Shown in pieces: positions 47,303 to 58,795 of a stretch of DNA of 64,000 bases (position 1 is its first letter; each line of letters begins with the position of its first letter). The notes under the pieces are model-generated. The model was given only the letters and a program-made list of their open reading frames with translations, did no database searches and was not told the DNA's origin. The stretch covers positions 1 through 64,000 of the forward strand of contig JAJEKV010000167.1 in NCBI GenBank assembly GCA_021234155.1, in the 5' to 3' direction. Origin of the DNA: Isoetes taiwanensis. Taxonomy: Eukaryota > Streptophyta > Lycopodiopsida > Isoetales > Isoetaceae. Position numbers and translations under genes: made by a program.

Positions 47303-47893
47303 TGCAAATTCACACCACGCTATCTTGAGGCAAGAACTGGAAAAGCAAAGTAACACAAAATAAAGTCAAGAGTCTTCATCCTCAAACAAAATAGAAATGA
47401 AAAAAAGTTACTGTAATGCTTCATCTACATAATTTATTTGACATATAGTTCAATGTAAATTACTTGATGCAAAGATGTACACTAATGCAGATGTACTTCT
47501 ATGCACACATAGCTTTGACATCCATGCATGTAGATTCTCTGCTTCCCCACGAACTGGAGTACTATCAAGTTGAGCCACAATCTACAAACAAATGTAAATA
47601 ATGTCTGAGAATACATAGTCAAGAGCAAGTAAGAAGTGATCGCAAAATTTCAAACCCTCTTTGCTTGATGTTGTTTTATGTCCCCGGCTATATTTCTTAA
47701 GTGTAACATGGTGTTAAATGCGATACTGGATCTCCAAAAGCGACCTTCTCAGGTTCCTCAAGATGCTGGATAGAGGACATTTTAGCAAATTCATACACCC
47801 TATCTTGAGGCAAGAACTGGAAAAGCAAAGTAACACAAAATAAAGTTAAGGGTCTTCGTCCTCAAACAAAATAGAAATGAAAAAAAAGTTACT
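47303..47893 (+). repeat. Pair of ~95-bp direct repeats flanking 390 bp
   Basis: The segments at about 47310-47413 and 47790-47893 share TATCTTGAGGCAAGAACTGG and the following A-rich 70 bp, with two or three differences. The second copy ends exactly where the CACTA terminus begins, so the transposon inserted at its edge. The intervening sequence has no primer-binding site or purine tract, arguing against LTRs. Confidence 0.7.
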
Positions 47894-47895
47894 GT

Positions 47896-48250
47896 CACTA
47901 CAAGAGAATGACTGTTAGGCGTCAGAAAAATCGTCAGACTGTCTAAAAAGATTTGACTTGATGTTTATACTGATGAAAATACTGACGAATAACTCTCTGA
48001 CGTATTTTTTGACGATTTTGCATCAGAACGTTCGTCACATCAATCGTCAGATTATTCGTCAGATCCTGCGTCAAATATATCGTCAGGCTATTCGTAAAAA
48101 ACTATTCGTCAAAAGTTTCGTCAGGTGAAACGTCAGTTTTTAGGTCAGAAATTTTCGTCACTTTTTTCGTCAAACATATCGTCTGGCATTTCGTCAAACA
48201 TATCGTCATGAGATTCGTCAGAAAAATCGTCAGATATTTCGTCAGAAAGT
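47896..48250 (+). mobile_element. CACTA (En/Spm) transposon terminus with TCGTCAG subterminal repeats
   Basis: CACTACAAGAGAATGACTG starts at 47896, an almost canonical CACTA terminal inverted repeat. The next 330 bp hold about twenty copies of TCGTCAG/TCGTCAA, mostly direct and a few inverted, matching the transposase-binding subterminal arrays of this superfamily. A plus-strand frame at 48396-48611 (GIVFTTQICAIRLHMPPTKH, ending LPEVLSDDDEM) and the Ulp1-like remnant on the other strand lie inside the likely element. The far terminus (TTGTAGTG) is not seen in the window. The bases before it (TGT) would be the 3-bp target duplication. Confidence 0.7.
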
Positions 48251-48639
48251 TCAAATTTTTTATGAATACGGTTTTAATCATAACTTTTGATCCAGGAGTC
48301 CGTTTTGGATGAAATTTGATGCGTTAGAAAGCTCTCTTTGTGATCTGTTTAATGATATATAGTATGGCCTCGCCGGTGATAGTGTCATAGAAGGTATGTA
48401 TTACAAGAAGGGCGCAAGATCAACCGTCAGCTATGATCTTTGCAGTAAAGATGCCTTAGGCATAGTATTCACAACACAGATCTGTGCAATCAGACTTCAC
48501 ATGCCACCAACTAAACATCAAAACAGGACTGTATATAGGCTGGATCCTTTAGATGAGGAAAAAATTTTACAGAATTTACCCGAAGTTCTTTCTGATGATG
48601 ATGAAATGTAAAAACATTCTGTAGTTTTCAGAACTCATG

Positions 48640-49572
48640 TGAAGTTTTGTGCTTCAGCTGTGAAAATGAGTTTGTCTTGATTTCTTTTAAAGATTTGAAT
48701 TCTTTTGAACACTTGATTCCTTTGTTTGTGAGATGAATTGAATATGAATTTTCATTCAAATGAATCGAGGTTACAATAACAATTATGTACATAAGAAAGA
48801 TATCTGATGATTTAAAGTCGAGGTGACTCATGCACCTACATACTTCCCAATACATATGTTCCTCTCTGGGTTCGGCTTTTGTTGCTTCTAATCTTAAAAC
48901 TTCAAGCATGAACACTCTAACATCAACTAGATCCCAGGTGCGAAATGTCCACAACCCGCAACCGATTAACCACACTTTGTCAATAACGGAGTTTGGTTTG
49001 TCTGCTACATTTGAGTTGACTTACTAGATCGGGGCAACAATATATTCACTCCTTTCAAGTACCCCCTCACAAATTTGTGCATAAACGAACATATGGCGGG
49101 GCCATGAATGACCATCGGTTTGAAGAGGCGTTCTAGAAATTTTTACAACATCCGAGGTTGTAAAGCTGAAATTATTGTGTCCAAGCAATTCGAGGAACTC
49201 CATTCAAAGTTTGTTGTCATTGTGCCACAACAAAATCTCCGAGAGCAAGCACTAACCTCTCAATATGTGCTTACGCCATGCAAGCCCGAAGCTATCAAAG
49301 TGATATATCCCCGGTTTATATCTAGAGTCATATGCGAGACACGCGTGGCTTACAATCGAAAATTGTGGTCTAGTGATGTCCATCACAAGCGTGGGCAAAA
49401 ACATATAATCGCACTTATCCAGATTCACATGTTTCTTTATTGTTTTGTAACTATTTGTGTCCTTGGACAATGTCGAGTGAAAAAGAGGGTCAAAGAAATG
49501 AAAGGGATGGCTCATTCCTTGGAGCATCAAGTAGTATTCCATGTATCTGCAAACATATGCATATGATGGCAC
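48640..49572 (-). pseudogene. Ulp1/C48-type cysteine protease remnant
   Basis: Ulp1-type (SENP) proteases process SUMO, and many plant transposons of the Mutator and CACTA groups carry a diverged copy. The minus strand shows, in order, NLDKCDYMFLP near 49425 (strand before the active site) and QFSIVSHACLAYDSRYKPGI, then YHFDSFGL near 49285. Next comes TPLQTDGHSWPRHMFVYAQ near 49095, corresponding to the P-x-Q-x-D/N-G-x-D/S-C-G motif. The expected His of HW is Gln here, and the catalytic Cys-Gly reads Trp-Pro, so both catalytic residues are lost. Frames shift between pieces. A further open piece (48975-48760) encodes LVDVRVFMLEVLRLEATKAE. I infer it is cargo of the CACTA element starting at 47.9 kb. 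Confidence 0.5.
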
Positions 49573-49897
49573 AATCCCGGATGATCACAAATCGATGAAA
49601 GTATCACCTTGAGAAGAGGAGGATCAATTGATCATTGAACCAATCGCTGCGTATCGACTTCCAAAATTTTGATGTCGGTGGAGCTAATCACGACAGTTTC
49701 AGTTCCACTCAGCACCACTTCCAGATGTGTATTTGGCTTTAGATAGACAGGGACTGCCAAAACTCTATCATCTCTAGTTCTAAACACACATGAGAACAGT
49801 TGCTCACAATCCATTCAAATATTTTAAATTGAAAAAGTACAACACATATCATAGAAATTTTTTTACTTATATTGACTTTCAAAGAGTTTTACAAGAT

Positions 49898-50094
49898 TCA
49901 TTTATGAAAATACTTGTCGAGCATTTTCATGCAGTTGCGCGACTCTTCAGAATCCCACATGTTCCACATTTGATGTTCCTTCACATAAGCTGGCACACTT
50001 TCTGCAGCCAGAAGTCCCTCCAGCCATGGTTTGAGTTGCTCCAAAAGGAAATTGGAATCCAACCTGTCGGGAGCAAAACTATTTGGACATATCG
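49898..50094 (-). pseudogene. C-terminal exon of FCP1-like gene B, cut off by an insertion
   Basis: The minus strand reads ICPNSFAPDRLDSNFLLEQL, then KPWLEGLLAAESVPAYVKEH, then a short tail ending LDKYFHK and TGA at 49898. LKPWLEGLxxAxxVxxYVKxH is the typical end of the plant FCP1/NIF-like phosphatase family. The other half of this exon (ending SRYKASANQPNT) is at 57003 and higher, 6.9 kb away. Joining 57003 to 50094 through one TT restores the frame across the junction (NT-T-ICPNSF), so an insertion split one exon. No lesion is seen in this piece itself. Confidence 0.8.
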
Positions 50095-51642
50095 TTCCTA
50101 GGATGGATCCTATGACAACATCTATGTCGGCCGAAGTGAAGTGGTGTTCTCATTGAGCTTTGTAAAACATTGAGTACAAATGGATCCCTCACTAGGGATA
50201 GATAAATTTGGAAATATGAACTTTAAATGCTCCAAAACTAGACAATCATCGAGAGCATGATGAAACTGAAGAATACGACATAAAAAATGGTTTAATCCGC
50301 CACTTGGTCGATGCAAAGGTAAGAAGACCTGGTGACTGCTCCTCATCGGGAAGAAGAACCACGCCTTCTTGGGTTTTTGAGGAAACCCAAGCAAATAATT
50401 AAAGCACGACCCCATGCACTATGGCAACCACAAAGCCTTAAACAATCCTGCAGAATCAAGGCTGAAAGAAAAATAACCCATCAATGAGTTAGATGCCATA
50501 GGCAAGAAGACTCGGAGGCTCGAGGCCCGCCGAAAAGAAATAACAACCGACCAATCGGGAACCGTCCGCGGAATGACCATCACGGGAAAAAACAACCGAT
50601 TAGTGCTGCCTCGGAGGCTACAACGCCACAGAAAAAAATAACAAATATGATCTCTAGGCAAACCTTGTTTACGCCCGAGAGAAACATGAATAATAAATAT
50701 TGACTTCGGAAGCTACAAAGCCACAATCGAGAAAAACATGAATGAATAAATAAAATACTAGAGCCATGCCGAGAAAGAGTAAACCAATAAGTATGCCTCA
50801 AAAAGGCTACAAAAGCCATGCTGAGGAAATAAAGAATGCAAATTTAAAGGACATAGAAAAAGAAATAACTAACACGATCAAATGAAAAACCATCAAGGGA
50901 AGGAGGATGAGGGAAACTGATAGGATAGAGAAGAAGGAGAAATCTAGCTCAAGAGAACGCCGATGATAGAACGATGAAGAGAGGCTGAATAAATAGGAGG
51001 AGTGACAAAGGGCGTCCCCATCCAGGAATGTCGGTTGATTCTTTGTCGCCAATAGAACCGTGGCTATCAAGATAAATGGAAAATAAATAAATACTTTCTC
51101 GAAGGCTACAATGCCAATGCGAGAAAAAGAAACAATGCAAACAAAATTGTCACCACGAGCCACAAAATAGACGGAACAACACGCCTGTGGAAATGAATAA
51201 TAAATACTATCCGAGAGAAAAATGAACAATCATTTAGTCACGGAGGCCACATCTATGCCGAGAAAGAAAGAGATCATAAGAATGAAATGATAAGAATATA
51301 TGTATTATAAAAAACATAGAACGGAAACCATGGAAGATTTAGAGGATCTGCAGGCGACCCAAAATGTGGAAAACAAAGATGAGATGGTTAACGGACTAAA
51401 AAGGAAAAAGAAATGGAAAGGGATAATGGGAAAAAGAAAAAACACGGATACGGGCCTGATGTAGACAAACTATCAAGGGAGGGAGGGTAAGAGAGCTGGT
51501 AAGACAGAGGAGAAGGAAAAACTAGCTCAAGAGAACGGGTGACGACACAATGAAAAGAGGCTGAATAAATAGGGAGTACGAAAAGGGGCGTCCCCATCCA
51601 AGGAATGTCGGTTCTATTGCTATCGCAATAGAACCGTGGCAT
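50095..51642 (+). mobile_element. Helentron-like element, short copy B (tandem with A)
   Basis: It starts TTCCTAGGATGGATCCTATG directly after the host exon. Its first 42 bp match the start of copy A at 51643. Its last 150-180 bp (about 51470-51641, ending in the hairpin and GTGGCA) match the end of copy A. The middle is different and carries a 93-bp hairpin minisatellite plus an internal degenerate copy of the 3' end at about 50890-51063. No coding sequence. Shared ends with unrelated middles are usual for non-autonomous rolling-circle families. Confidence 0.6.
50511..51270 (+). repeat. ~93-bp minisatellite whose units contain small hairpins
   Basis: Unit starts at about 50511, 50610, 50704 and 50797, with diverged units at 51098 and 51239. 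Each has a core like CTCGGAGGCTACAACGCCA followed within 10 bases by a GAGAAA-type tail. The core folds: GGC pairs with GCC and the outer CTCG/CTCA with CGAG/TGAG (for example CTCGAAGGCTACAATGCCAA then TGCGAG). Changes in one arm are often matched in the other, so the fold rather than the sequence seems kept. The last units carry a conserved AATGAATAATAAATA spacer. Confidence 0.6.
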
Positions 51643-54600
51643 TCCTAGGATGGGTCCTATGACAACATCTATGTCCGCCGATAGAAGAGGAACAAATCTC
51701 ATCCTAGACAAAGAAAGAAAAGAAGCCAAAATGAAATATGTTCGATGAGAAGGGAGAAATGAGGCCTACCAAGGGTCAACCGGAATAACATGAAAGAGAA
51801 TACACAAATAAGGCTGATGGCAAAAGCGGAACGGCCACAAGTGTGAAGGTACAGAGGGGATGAATCCAGATAAAGGAGGATGAGCAGACTAGGTCAAGCG
51901 AATGGAACAAATGAAATCATAGATAGAACAATATAGGATGAATAGAATACAAGATATCAAAGGAACAGATGAGATGAAAGAGATAAGAGGGGATAATGAG
52001 ATAAAAAAGATAAACGAGCAATAGGACAAACAAGAAGAAGGGGCAAGGAAGGAGTTCCCGAGTACTGGGAAAGGTTCATCTTGAACAAAAGAGCAACCAA
52101 AGCAAATAGAGAAAAAAGGAAGAAAGAGCAAACTAAGGAAAATGGAGCGAAAGGGAAAGCAGAGACGTAAGGAGCCAAGAGAAGCAGAATGAGCAGGTAA
52201 AGCCGGAATCCGAAGAATGGGATGCATACATGAAGGACATAAGAGAACCAATGCCGTGAAAGATGGAAGAGGAGCATGAAAATAGAAGATGGAATAGAGC
52301 AGTAAGAGATGAGAAAAGGAACTCATGGAACAACAACCAACAGAGCCATAAACATGACGACATCAACAGAGTAATGATGGCAATGACTAATGCACTAATA
52401 AATACTATACTAACAAAGATTCATAAATCCGAACTATCCTAACTAGCAATAAACAAGGAGCAAGAAGACAAAGAAATCGAAGAAGGAACTGACGCAACTA
52501 AAGGAGTAATAGTATCATCAGAGTTGAACAAAACAACAAGCCAAAGGAAATTAATGAAGGGAACAATGCATACATACTCGAATAGAGCCATATAATGAGA
52601 AGCATAAAGTAAAAATAAGCACAACCAACCCATAATGGAGCAAGTCAAATCTCATAGAATAAATTGAAAATGTGGAATAAAAAAAAAGGGGGAGAAACGA
52701 GTCCACAAGGATCAGTGGAACAAAATGAAACAGAATGCACAGATGAGGCTAATGTGTCATATGGAGCAAGTGAAACAAATCTAAAACGGAGATAACAAAG
52801 GGTCAATGCGAAAAACACAGAAACATAAAAATCAGAGTAAAGAAGGGCAAAAAAATACCCAAATGACAAAAGTAAAAATGCCTCAAAAACAAACAAACCT
52901 ATTGACAAACTTGAACAAACCGAAATAAAGGCAAAAAATACGTGGAAAAAATGGAAATCACGGAAAAACAAAATGAGCAAACTTGGATAAAAAACAAATC
53001 GAGAGGATGAAGCACTGGCAAGTGGATGGAAATAACTGGAATAAGGACATCAAGCAATGAAGCGGAGTAACTTAAAACAAAAGGGACAATTGTGCAACTG
53101 TGAGAAAACAGACTAAAAAATGTGCAAAAGACACCGAGTGAAACAACGGGCAAATAGCCCAAGGGATCAGTTATCCATGCGAAGCAAAACATAAGTGAAA
53201 CCAAGCAAGTGAACTGAACGTGCAAAAGAAACAAAAATGCAAAATACGAGAACCATGCTAAATGGATCTTATGCTCATGCATCTGAAGAAAAAGAGTGCC
53301 TCAAATATAGGCATAAACCATGCAGAAGTCTCAACGCAGAAAGGAACTATGTAGAGGGCAATCAAGAACAGGGGAAAAATGAGTAAAGGAGCAAAGCGGT
53401 TACATAAGGCAATCAAGAATCACGGGCTGGCCGACAACCTTGCACAAAGCAACATAGAGAGAGTAAATGGAACATGTCAGGACAAGTGAAACCAAACACC
53501 ACAATAAATCAAGGAAGAAAGATGCTCAAAAACGAAATAAGAAAAAATGAAAACTAGGACAACTCATGCCAATGAGACAAAAGTATAGTAAAAATTAGTA
53601 AGCACTGACAAATTCATAGAACACATGGGACCACCAGAATGGATCATAACCTGCAATCTGGAACGAACCTGTGAGGGCAATACAAAGGAACAACCATGAT
53701 ACCCAAAATATTGAGCACCCAAAATTGTTGACACCATAGCCAAATATAATAATGAGTATGCGGGCAAAGGCACTAGAAGCTGGACAAAGTGTCATGGAGT
53801 CATTGGAGTAAATAGGAAAAAGAAGACGAGAAATCATAGAGAAATACAAAACTAATGGAAGTGACGAGGCAAATGAAAATAGTACCAAATGGAAAAATAC
53901 AAGCACGCCGAGGAATGAAGAGAGTAGACCATCTGTCACGAAAAAATTCAACAAACCAACAAATCACGTAATGATATAATACGAGTTAGCAATAACTGTA
54001 AATCCCATAACTTGTGAAAGAGGACCAATAAAATTCTCCGAAACCTTCCATTCGCACCAGATGTTTGCTGAACAAGAGCATAACCTAGACACATTATCTA
54101 ATGTAAATGATCATAAACAACTCCGAAAACATGCAAGACCACCAGTAACTATAGACATGCAAGCCACAAGGAACATTCCAATAGAAAAGACGGATTTTTG
54201 AAGCAAAAAATGCTCATAAGCAAAAAGAGAACATTGACAGGATTAGAAGAATAGGTGGTATGCACGAGGAAAAGGACCCATGAAAAATATAAGTGGAGCA
54301 CGATGAATAATTGGCGCAAATACGACTAAAGAGCAAATAGGAAAAAAGCAAAGAGAAACAACTAAAGTAACATGAGCATAGCAAAGAACAAATATCGAAG
54401 GAAGCTGCTGAATATGAAGTATATTTGACCTACCGAAGGAAAGGGCGAAGGGATACAAGACCATCCTATAGCCAAACCACACCAATCCTAGCCAAATATT
54501 AAAACACCATGCCCAAACATGTTCACTGGAATGAGAAAAAACGGAGAAGGTCTTGCAAATGTGGCAATCCAACAAAAGAAAATTAAAGAAATAAAGAGAG

Positions 54601-57002
54601 GGGTTCGACTAGATGGTACTAGAGAAAAATTCAAAACAAAAGGGATCACCCTAAAACCGCCATATAACAAAATCCAAAAGTGACAAACAACTCAAGAAAC
54701 TATGTAAAGCAATCACGGCACAACGAAACCACGTCGAGAAAATGAGAAACTATAATTGACATAATAGCTCATTAAACTACGTGAAGCAAGCACCCCTTGT
54801 TAATGCGAACTACAGATGTCAGGATAATGGGGCCATGGGACATTGGAACCATTTCGAGGTAAGGAGAAACAAAGAGAAGAATTTGAGGAATTATGCAACC
54901 AAACCAATGTTGACGGTACAATGATTAACCACCATAATGAGCCGCACTAATAATTGAGCACGATGTTAACTGTGCCAACCTATGAAATTCACCCTAGTGC
55001 TAAGAGGAGGCAAAACATGCATTTGAGGGGCATTCCAATCTATAAAAACTTGATTTCCAAAAAAGTGCACAACCCATAGTGGTTCATGCAACCTAACGCA
55101 AAGACAGTCAGACGAAAACCATGAAATACCAACCATCATTATTATGATAAAAACAACATGCAAATGTCGAACAATTCAAGGGCATCGAAGCGAGAGAAAC
55201 ATGGATGCATCTACGGCACCATCGAACATATGTAAGGGCCATACAACTCAACGAGGTTAGAAAAAATGCATATAATGGACAAACCAACAAACGTAAAGGG
55301 ATACCGCGAAACAAACGAGGTTAGAAACCATCACCCGAAGATGACTTTCAAAGAAGTGGGAAACATATCAAAAGCGCATATCTTAAATGCATTCCAAATG
55401 TAACCGCATTCCAACAACGTGAAGACTTGGCCTTGCCTGGCATGTTCTGATTTTGGCACCCCTAGTCAAAGGGCGTTGGAATAGCGCGCATGTAGATGCA
55501 ATAGTAGTCGAAAAGGATCAGAAACGAAAAAGAACACCATTGTTAATCCGAGAAGAAACCGTGAAAAAAATGCTAGCGATAGAATAATGCTAAAGAAACC
55601 ATACTCTAGCGACCGGGGGAACAATGTGAAGCGATCCCAAGAACTCAAGGGGCGTGAACCAACAAGCTTAAAAAGAAGCGATATAGAAAATGTCAAAGAC
55701 AAAATCCAAAGAATAAAAGGAAGGCAAATGACCATTAGAAAAATCCAAGGAATAAACTTGTAGGGAAATGGAGACCCCGGTATCCCGAAAAAGGGAAAGA
55801 ACAAGGGGAAACCAATTCCTAGTATCCCTCCAAAAAATCAGAATAACCAAGCGTGGTGGAAGCGGTTGTGATCGGCGGTGACCTTTGCAGCCAGGGATCG
55901 ATTGAGGAAGGATTTTATTTACAGGCATAAGATCAATACCAAGGCACAACCAACGCAAAAAACCATACTTACTGCTTTGGATCACAAGAATAGAAATGAA
56001 AGAAAATGATTATAACCAACAACCTCTAAGCGAATCGGTTGTACACAAAGCTTTTGAACTATATGACCTTCGAGCTGACTAATCTCCTCTCAAACTGCAT
56101 CCTGCGCTTGCAAATCAAACCGACTTCCAGCACGGTGTGAGGGAAAGCCATCACAAAGAGCATTCAATTCAAAGTCGAGCTCCTGATGCCGCCATGTCAA
56201 ATCGATTCCAAGATGACCTCCAGACCTGCGAAAACCGAAAGCAATAAAAGATGCTGCATCTAAACAAGAGTCGCCCCCAAAACTTCTGGCAACTCAGAAA
56301 AACCATTTACTTGGTTCACCGACAAGATCACTCAGTCCCAGATCCCACATCTATAAAAAAAAGCTGACGAAATAAGAACAATCAGAGGTTTTTGATCCCA
56401 CAGTGGGATCTGCAAAAAAAAAGACTACACTTAGCACAAAAATCTCTGGTACTAATTATATCAAACGAAATCTGTTGTGGTCGCCTCAGCATAGCGTGGC
56501 ATCAGGAACATCATCCGCCTCTCTCCGAGCTCAACAGGGTACCGGATAGGGATTGACAGCAAAAAGGCACTCTATCTAGAGCATGCAGACCCTGGCCATC
56601 TGAAGACTTGGGAAGCAACCACGGCAGCCATGCCATGCCCCCAAACATCCTGCCAGCGCTCAAATCCACAGGCCAGAGCCCCAACTCGATCCAGATGAAA
56701 GGGAAAAATCACAGAAAAAGGGTTTGACTATAGAAGGGAAAGGGAAAACTTCCAGATCTAAAAAGCTTAACAAAATGATTCGGTAGAAGTAAAGCCTGAT
56801 TGGATCGAAGCAAAGCTGCAAATTCAATCCAGTAGAGAAGTGAAGGAGAAGCTGGTAAGACAGAGGAGAAGGAAAAAACTAGCTCAAGAGAACGCCGATG
56901 ACGAAACAATGAAAAGAGGCTGAATAAATAGGGAGTGCGAAAAGGGGCGTCCCCATCCACGGAATGTCGGTTCTATTGCTATCGCAATAGAACCGTGGCA
57001 TT
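51643..57002 (+). mobile_element. Helentron-like element, long copy A (5.4 kb, A-rich, noncoding)
   Basis: The 5' end TTCCTAGGATGGGTCCTATG directly follows the 3' end of copy B (GTGGCA|TT|CCTAGG). The 3' end at 56968-57002 consists of the perfect hairpin CGGTTCTATTGC-TATC-GCAATAGAACCG, then TGGCATT, then host exon. An inverted copy of the 5' end (CCATCCACGGAATG, about 56954-56967) precedes the hairpin, giving asymmetric terminal inverted repeats. The plus strand is strongly A-rich and T-poor throughout, and no plus-strand frame of 60 codons exists; minus-strand frames here are Phe/Leu/Ser-rich by-products of the bias. Insertion at TT without longer duplication, the 3' hairpin and the head-to-tail pair fit Helentron/Helitron2-type rolling-circle elements. 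An LTR reading was considered and is weaker. Confidence 0.6.
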
Positions 57003-58720
57003 GTGTTCGGCTGGTTGGCAGATGCCTTATATCTGCTGTCATCTATCAACAATGTGTTTTTCACTTGGTATTTCCAGAATTTCTAGTACACTTTGGACCT
57101 TAAGGAAAATTGGCTTATTAACCACTTTTAATTTTGTGTTGGTGCAGTCATCCTGATTCCAAATAAAAAGAAATCTGCCCTTATATTCCTGCAGCAACTT
57201 TCTCATCAACAAGTCAACATTACTCTTAGCCATGCTGGACCACAATGCAATCTCAAATTTTGAAAAACACCATTCTAAGAACTCCTGTGTAATCCAGGCC
57301 TGGAAACTGCTGCCTTTTGAAGGTTCAATTTCTGGAGGGTCACTTCTGGCTCGGCCGATGCAGGGATCCTCTCTTTCAAGTCATAAAATTTGCCTAAAAC
57401 CCCATTAAAATCCAGAACAAGGAGAATTTCAGTTAACCTCTTGGCTTTTCTTGGTTGAGGTTGTATTGGACTCGTTGAGCAGTCTGCATCTTTGTCCAGG
57501 ATCCGGGATTTCTTGGTTAACATCATCACCTGCATCCGCATTTGGCTCATGTTCAGCACCAAAACTTTTTTCTGGTGAAGGACCCCGTGCAGAATGAATC
57601 TCGAGGGAATTAATTTCCCCCCCTAAAACAGATGCACTAGGAATCTCTTCGTGATGGCTTCCAGTTGCAGTAGCATTTATCTCTGTAACATAATTGAAAG
57701 AAGACCACAGAAAAATACAAAAAAATAAGTCATGTATGTGGCATCGATACTTACTTGATATGACTGCATTCAGTTCACTATCCAAATTTCGTTTTGGAGT
57801 TTCCACGCCATCAGCAGCTGGGATTGACTTAGAAGTATCAAATGGGGTGAATTCTAGGTACAACAGGGAGTATCTTGCAGTCTCATAACTGATCGAGGCG
57901 TGGATAACTATTGGATATCCTTGGTCTCAAATTTCTGCAATTCTGCAAACACTAAGTCAGTAGACCTGTGACAACATCAGTAAACATTAGTTAAGGCACT
58001 TACTTGTGTCTATTGGTTCTTGTGGTACTACTCGAACACCAAAAGCCAAAAGCCATGTCGCAGTCATAATGTGGGCACAACTGGGGCTGCAGCAGGTTCT
58101 AGAGTGTCTGCAAAACAAATTCAAAATCAATAGAGTCTTTAGACGAGGGTTAGAGATGATAATATTTACCTCAAATGGTGTGATAGAATGGAATGTGATA
58201 CTGGTGACTACATTCTGCTATCACAACTGGCAACATTTTACCCTCCCATTTCAGACAATGTCCACAAAATGGACAACCTTCATCACCCTCTTCTTATGCC
58301 TCAGGAAGCATTGGAAGTGCAGGATCTAAAGGAGTGTCATGACCACTACGCTCAGAAAAAATCTCAAATCTTTGCATTCGAGGTTGCAGCTCCAAAGATA
58401 AGAAGTCTTCACATGCCTTTAGCTCAATTTCGGTTTACGCTAGTTCCTTATTTAATTGATTCAGCCTAGGCAACACTTTGTACCATTTAGCTCTTTCATC
58501 CTTTGGTTAAACACAACCCGAACACCCTCTGCCGCTGGATTTGTTCTTTGTCATGATTGATTGCCATCCTGCAGGTAAAATCAGCTCTAATTTCGATGCT
58601 TTATGCTCCATCAACTCAATCTTTCTTTTGATATCATTTTTCCTATCCTCGTTTGCTTGCAATCGTTGCTTTGCATCTATCAAACCTAGCTGATGTTGCA
58701 GCCAACCATTCCTTCACAAG
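57003..58720 (-). pseudogene. FCP1/NIF-type phosphatase-like gene B: coiled coil, linker and catalytic domain
   Basis: Minus-strand order: a coiled-coil piece (LIDAKQRLQANEDRKNDIKR near 58690) ending before LPAGWQS; LSLELQPRMQRFEIFSER near 58390; a linker exon near 58107-58015 ending at GTAAGT; an exon ending NLDSELNAVIS at 57755; a 72-bp intron (57754-57683); an acidic linker exon; then the phosphatase-like domain. The domain has LTEILLVLDFNGVLGKFYDL (nucleophile motif with Asn for the second Asp, 57404-57412), EWCFSKFEIALWSSMAKSNV, FIWNQDDCTNTKLKVVNKPI, FLK, and NTLLIDDSRYKASANQPNT. Lesions are a frame change near 57480, a 2-base insertion (CACA for CA) at about 57288, one A lost at about 57058, stops in the linker, and the element inserted at 57003. 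It is therefore dead, but the intron positions and domain order of the ancestor are readable. Confidence 0.8.
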
Positions 58721-58795
58721 TCTGCCATACTCTTCAAAACAAAACACTACGTATACATCAGCCTCCTAACATAGTAAGCCACGTACTGATGGAAA

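Noticed and set aside
44035-48250. CRISPR-like arrays of short repeats
   Set aside because: The 19-bp and TCGTCAG repeats are degenerate, have no regular unique spacers and lie in eukaryotic DNA; they are a satellite and CACTA subterminal repeats.
51644-51656. CCTAGGATGGGT resembling 5S rRNA (Cassandra-like TRIM)
   Set aside because: Only about 11 bases match; no other conserved part of 5S rRNA is nearby.
50807-55985. Many minus-strand open frames of 60-145 codons
   Set aside because: All are Phe/Leu/Ser/Cys-rich translations that arise because the minus strand here is T-rich and poor in stop codons; there are no domains, no codon pattern and no conserved motifs.
51499-57002. LTR retrotransposon with 150-bp LTRs (TGGTAAG…GTGGCA) preceded by purine tracts
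   Set aside because: There is no primer-binding site after the first copy, the junction at 51642 is a 3' end joined to a 5' end rather than LTR to internal DNA, the outer boundaries do not give LTR-type target duplications, and the left host junction lies at 50095 instead of at an LTR.
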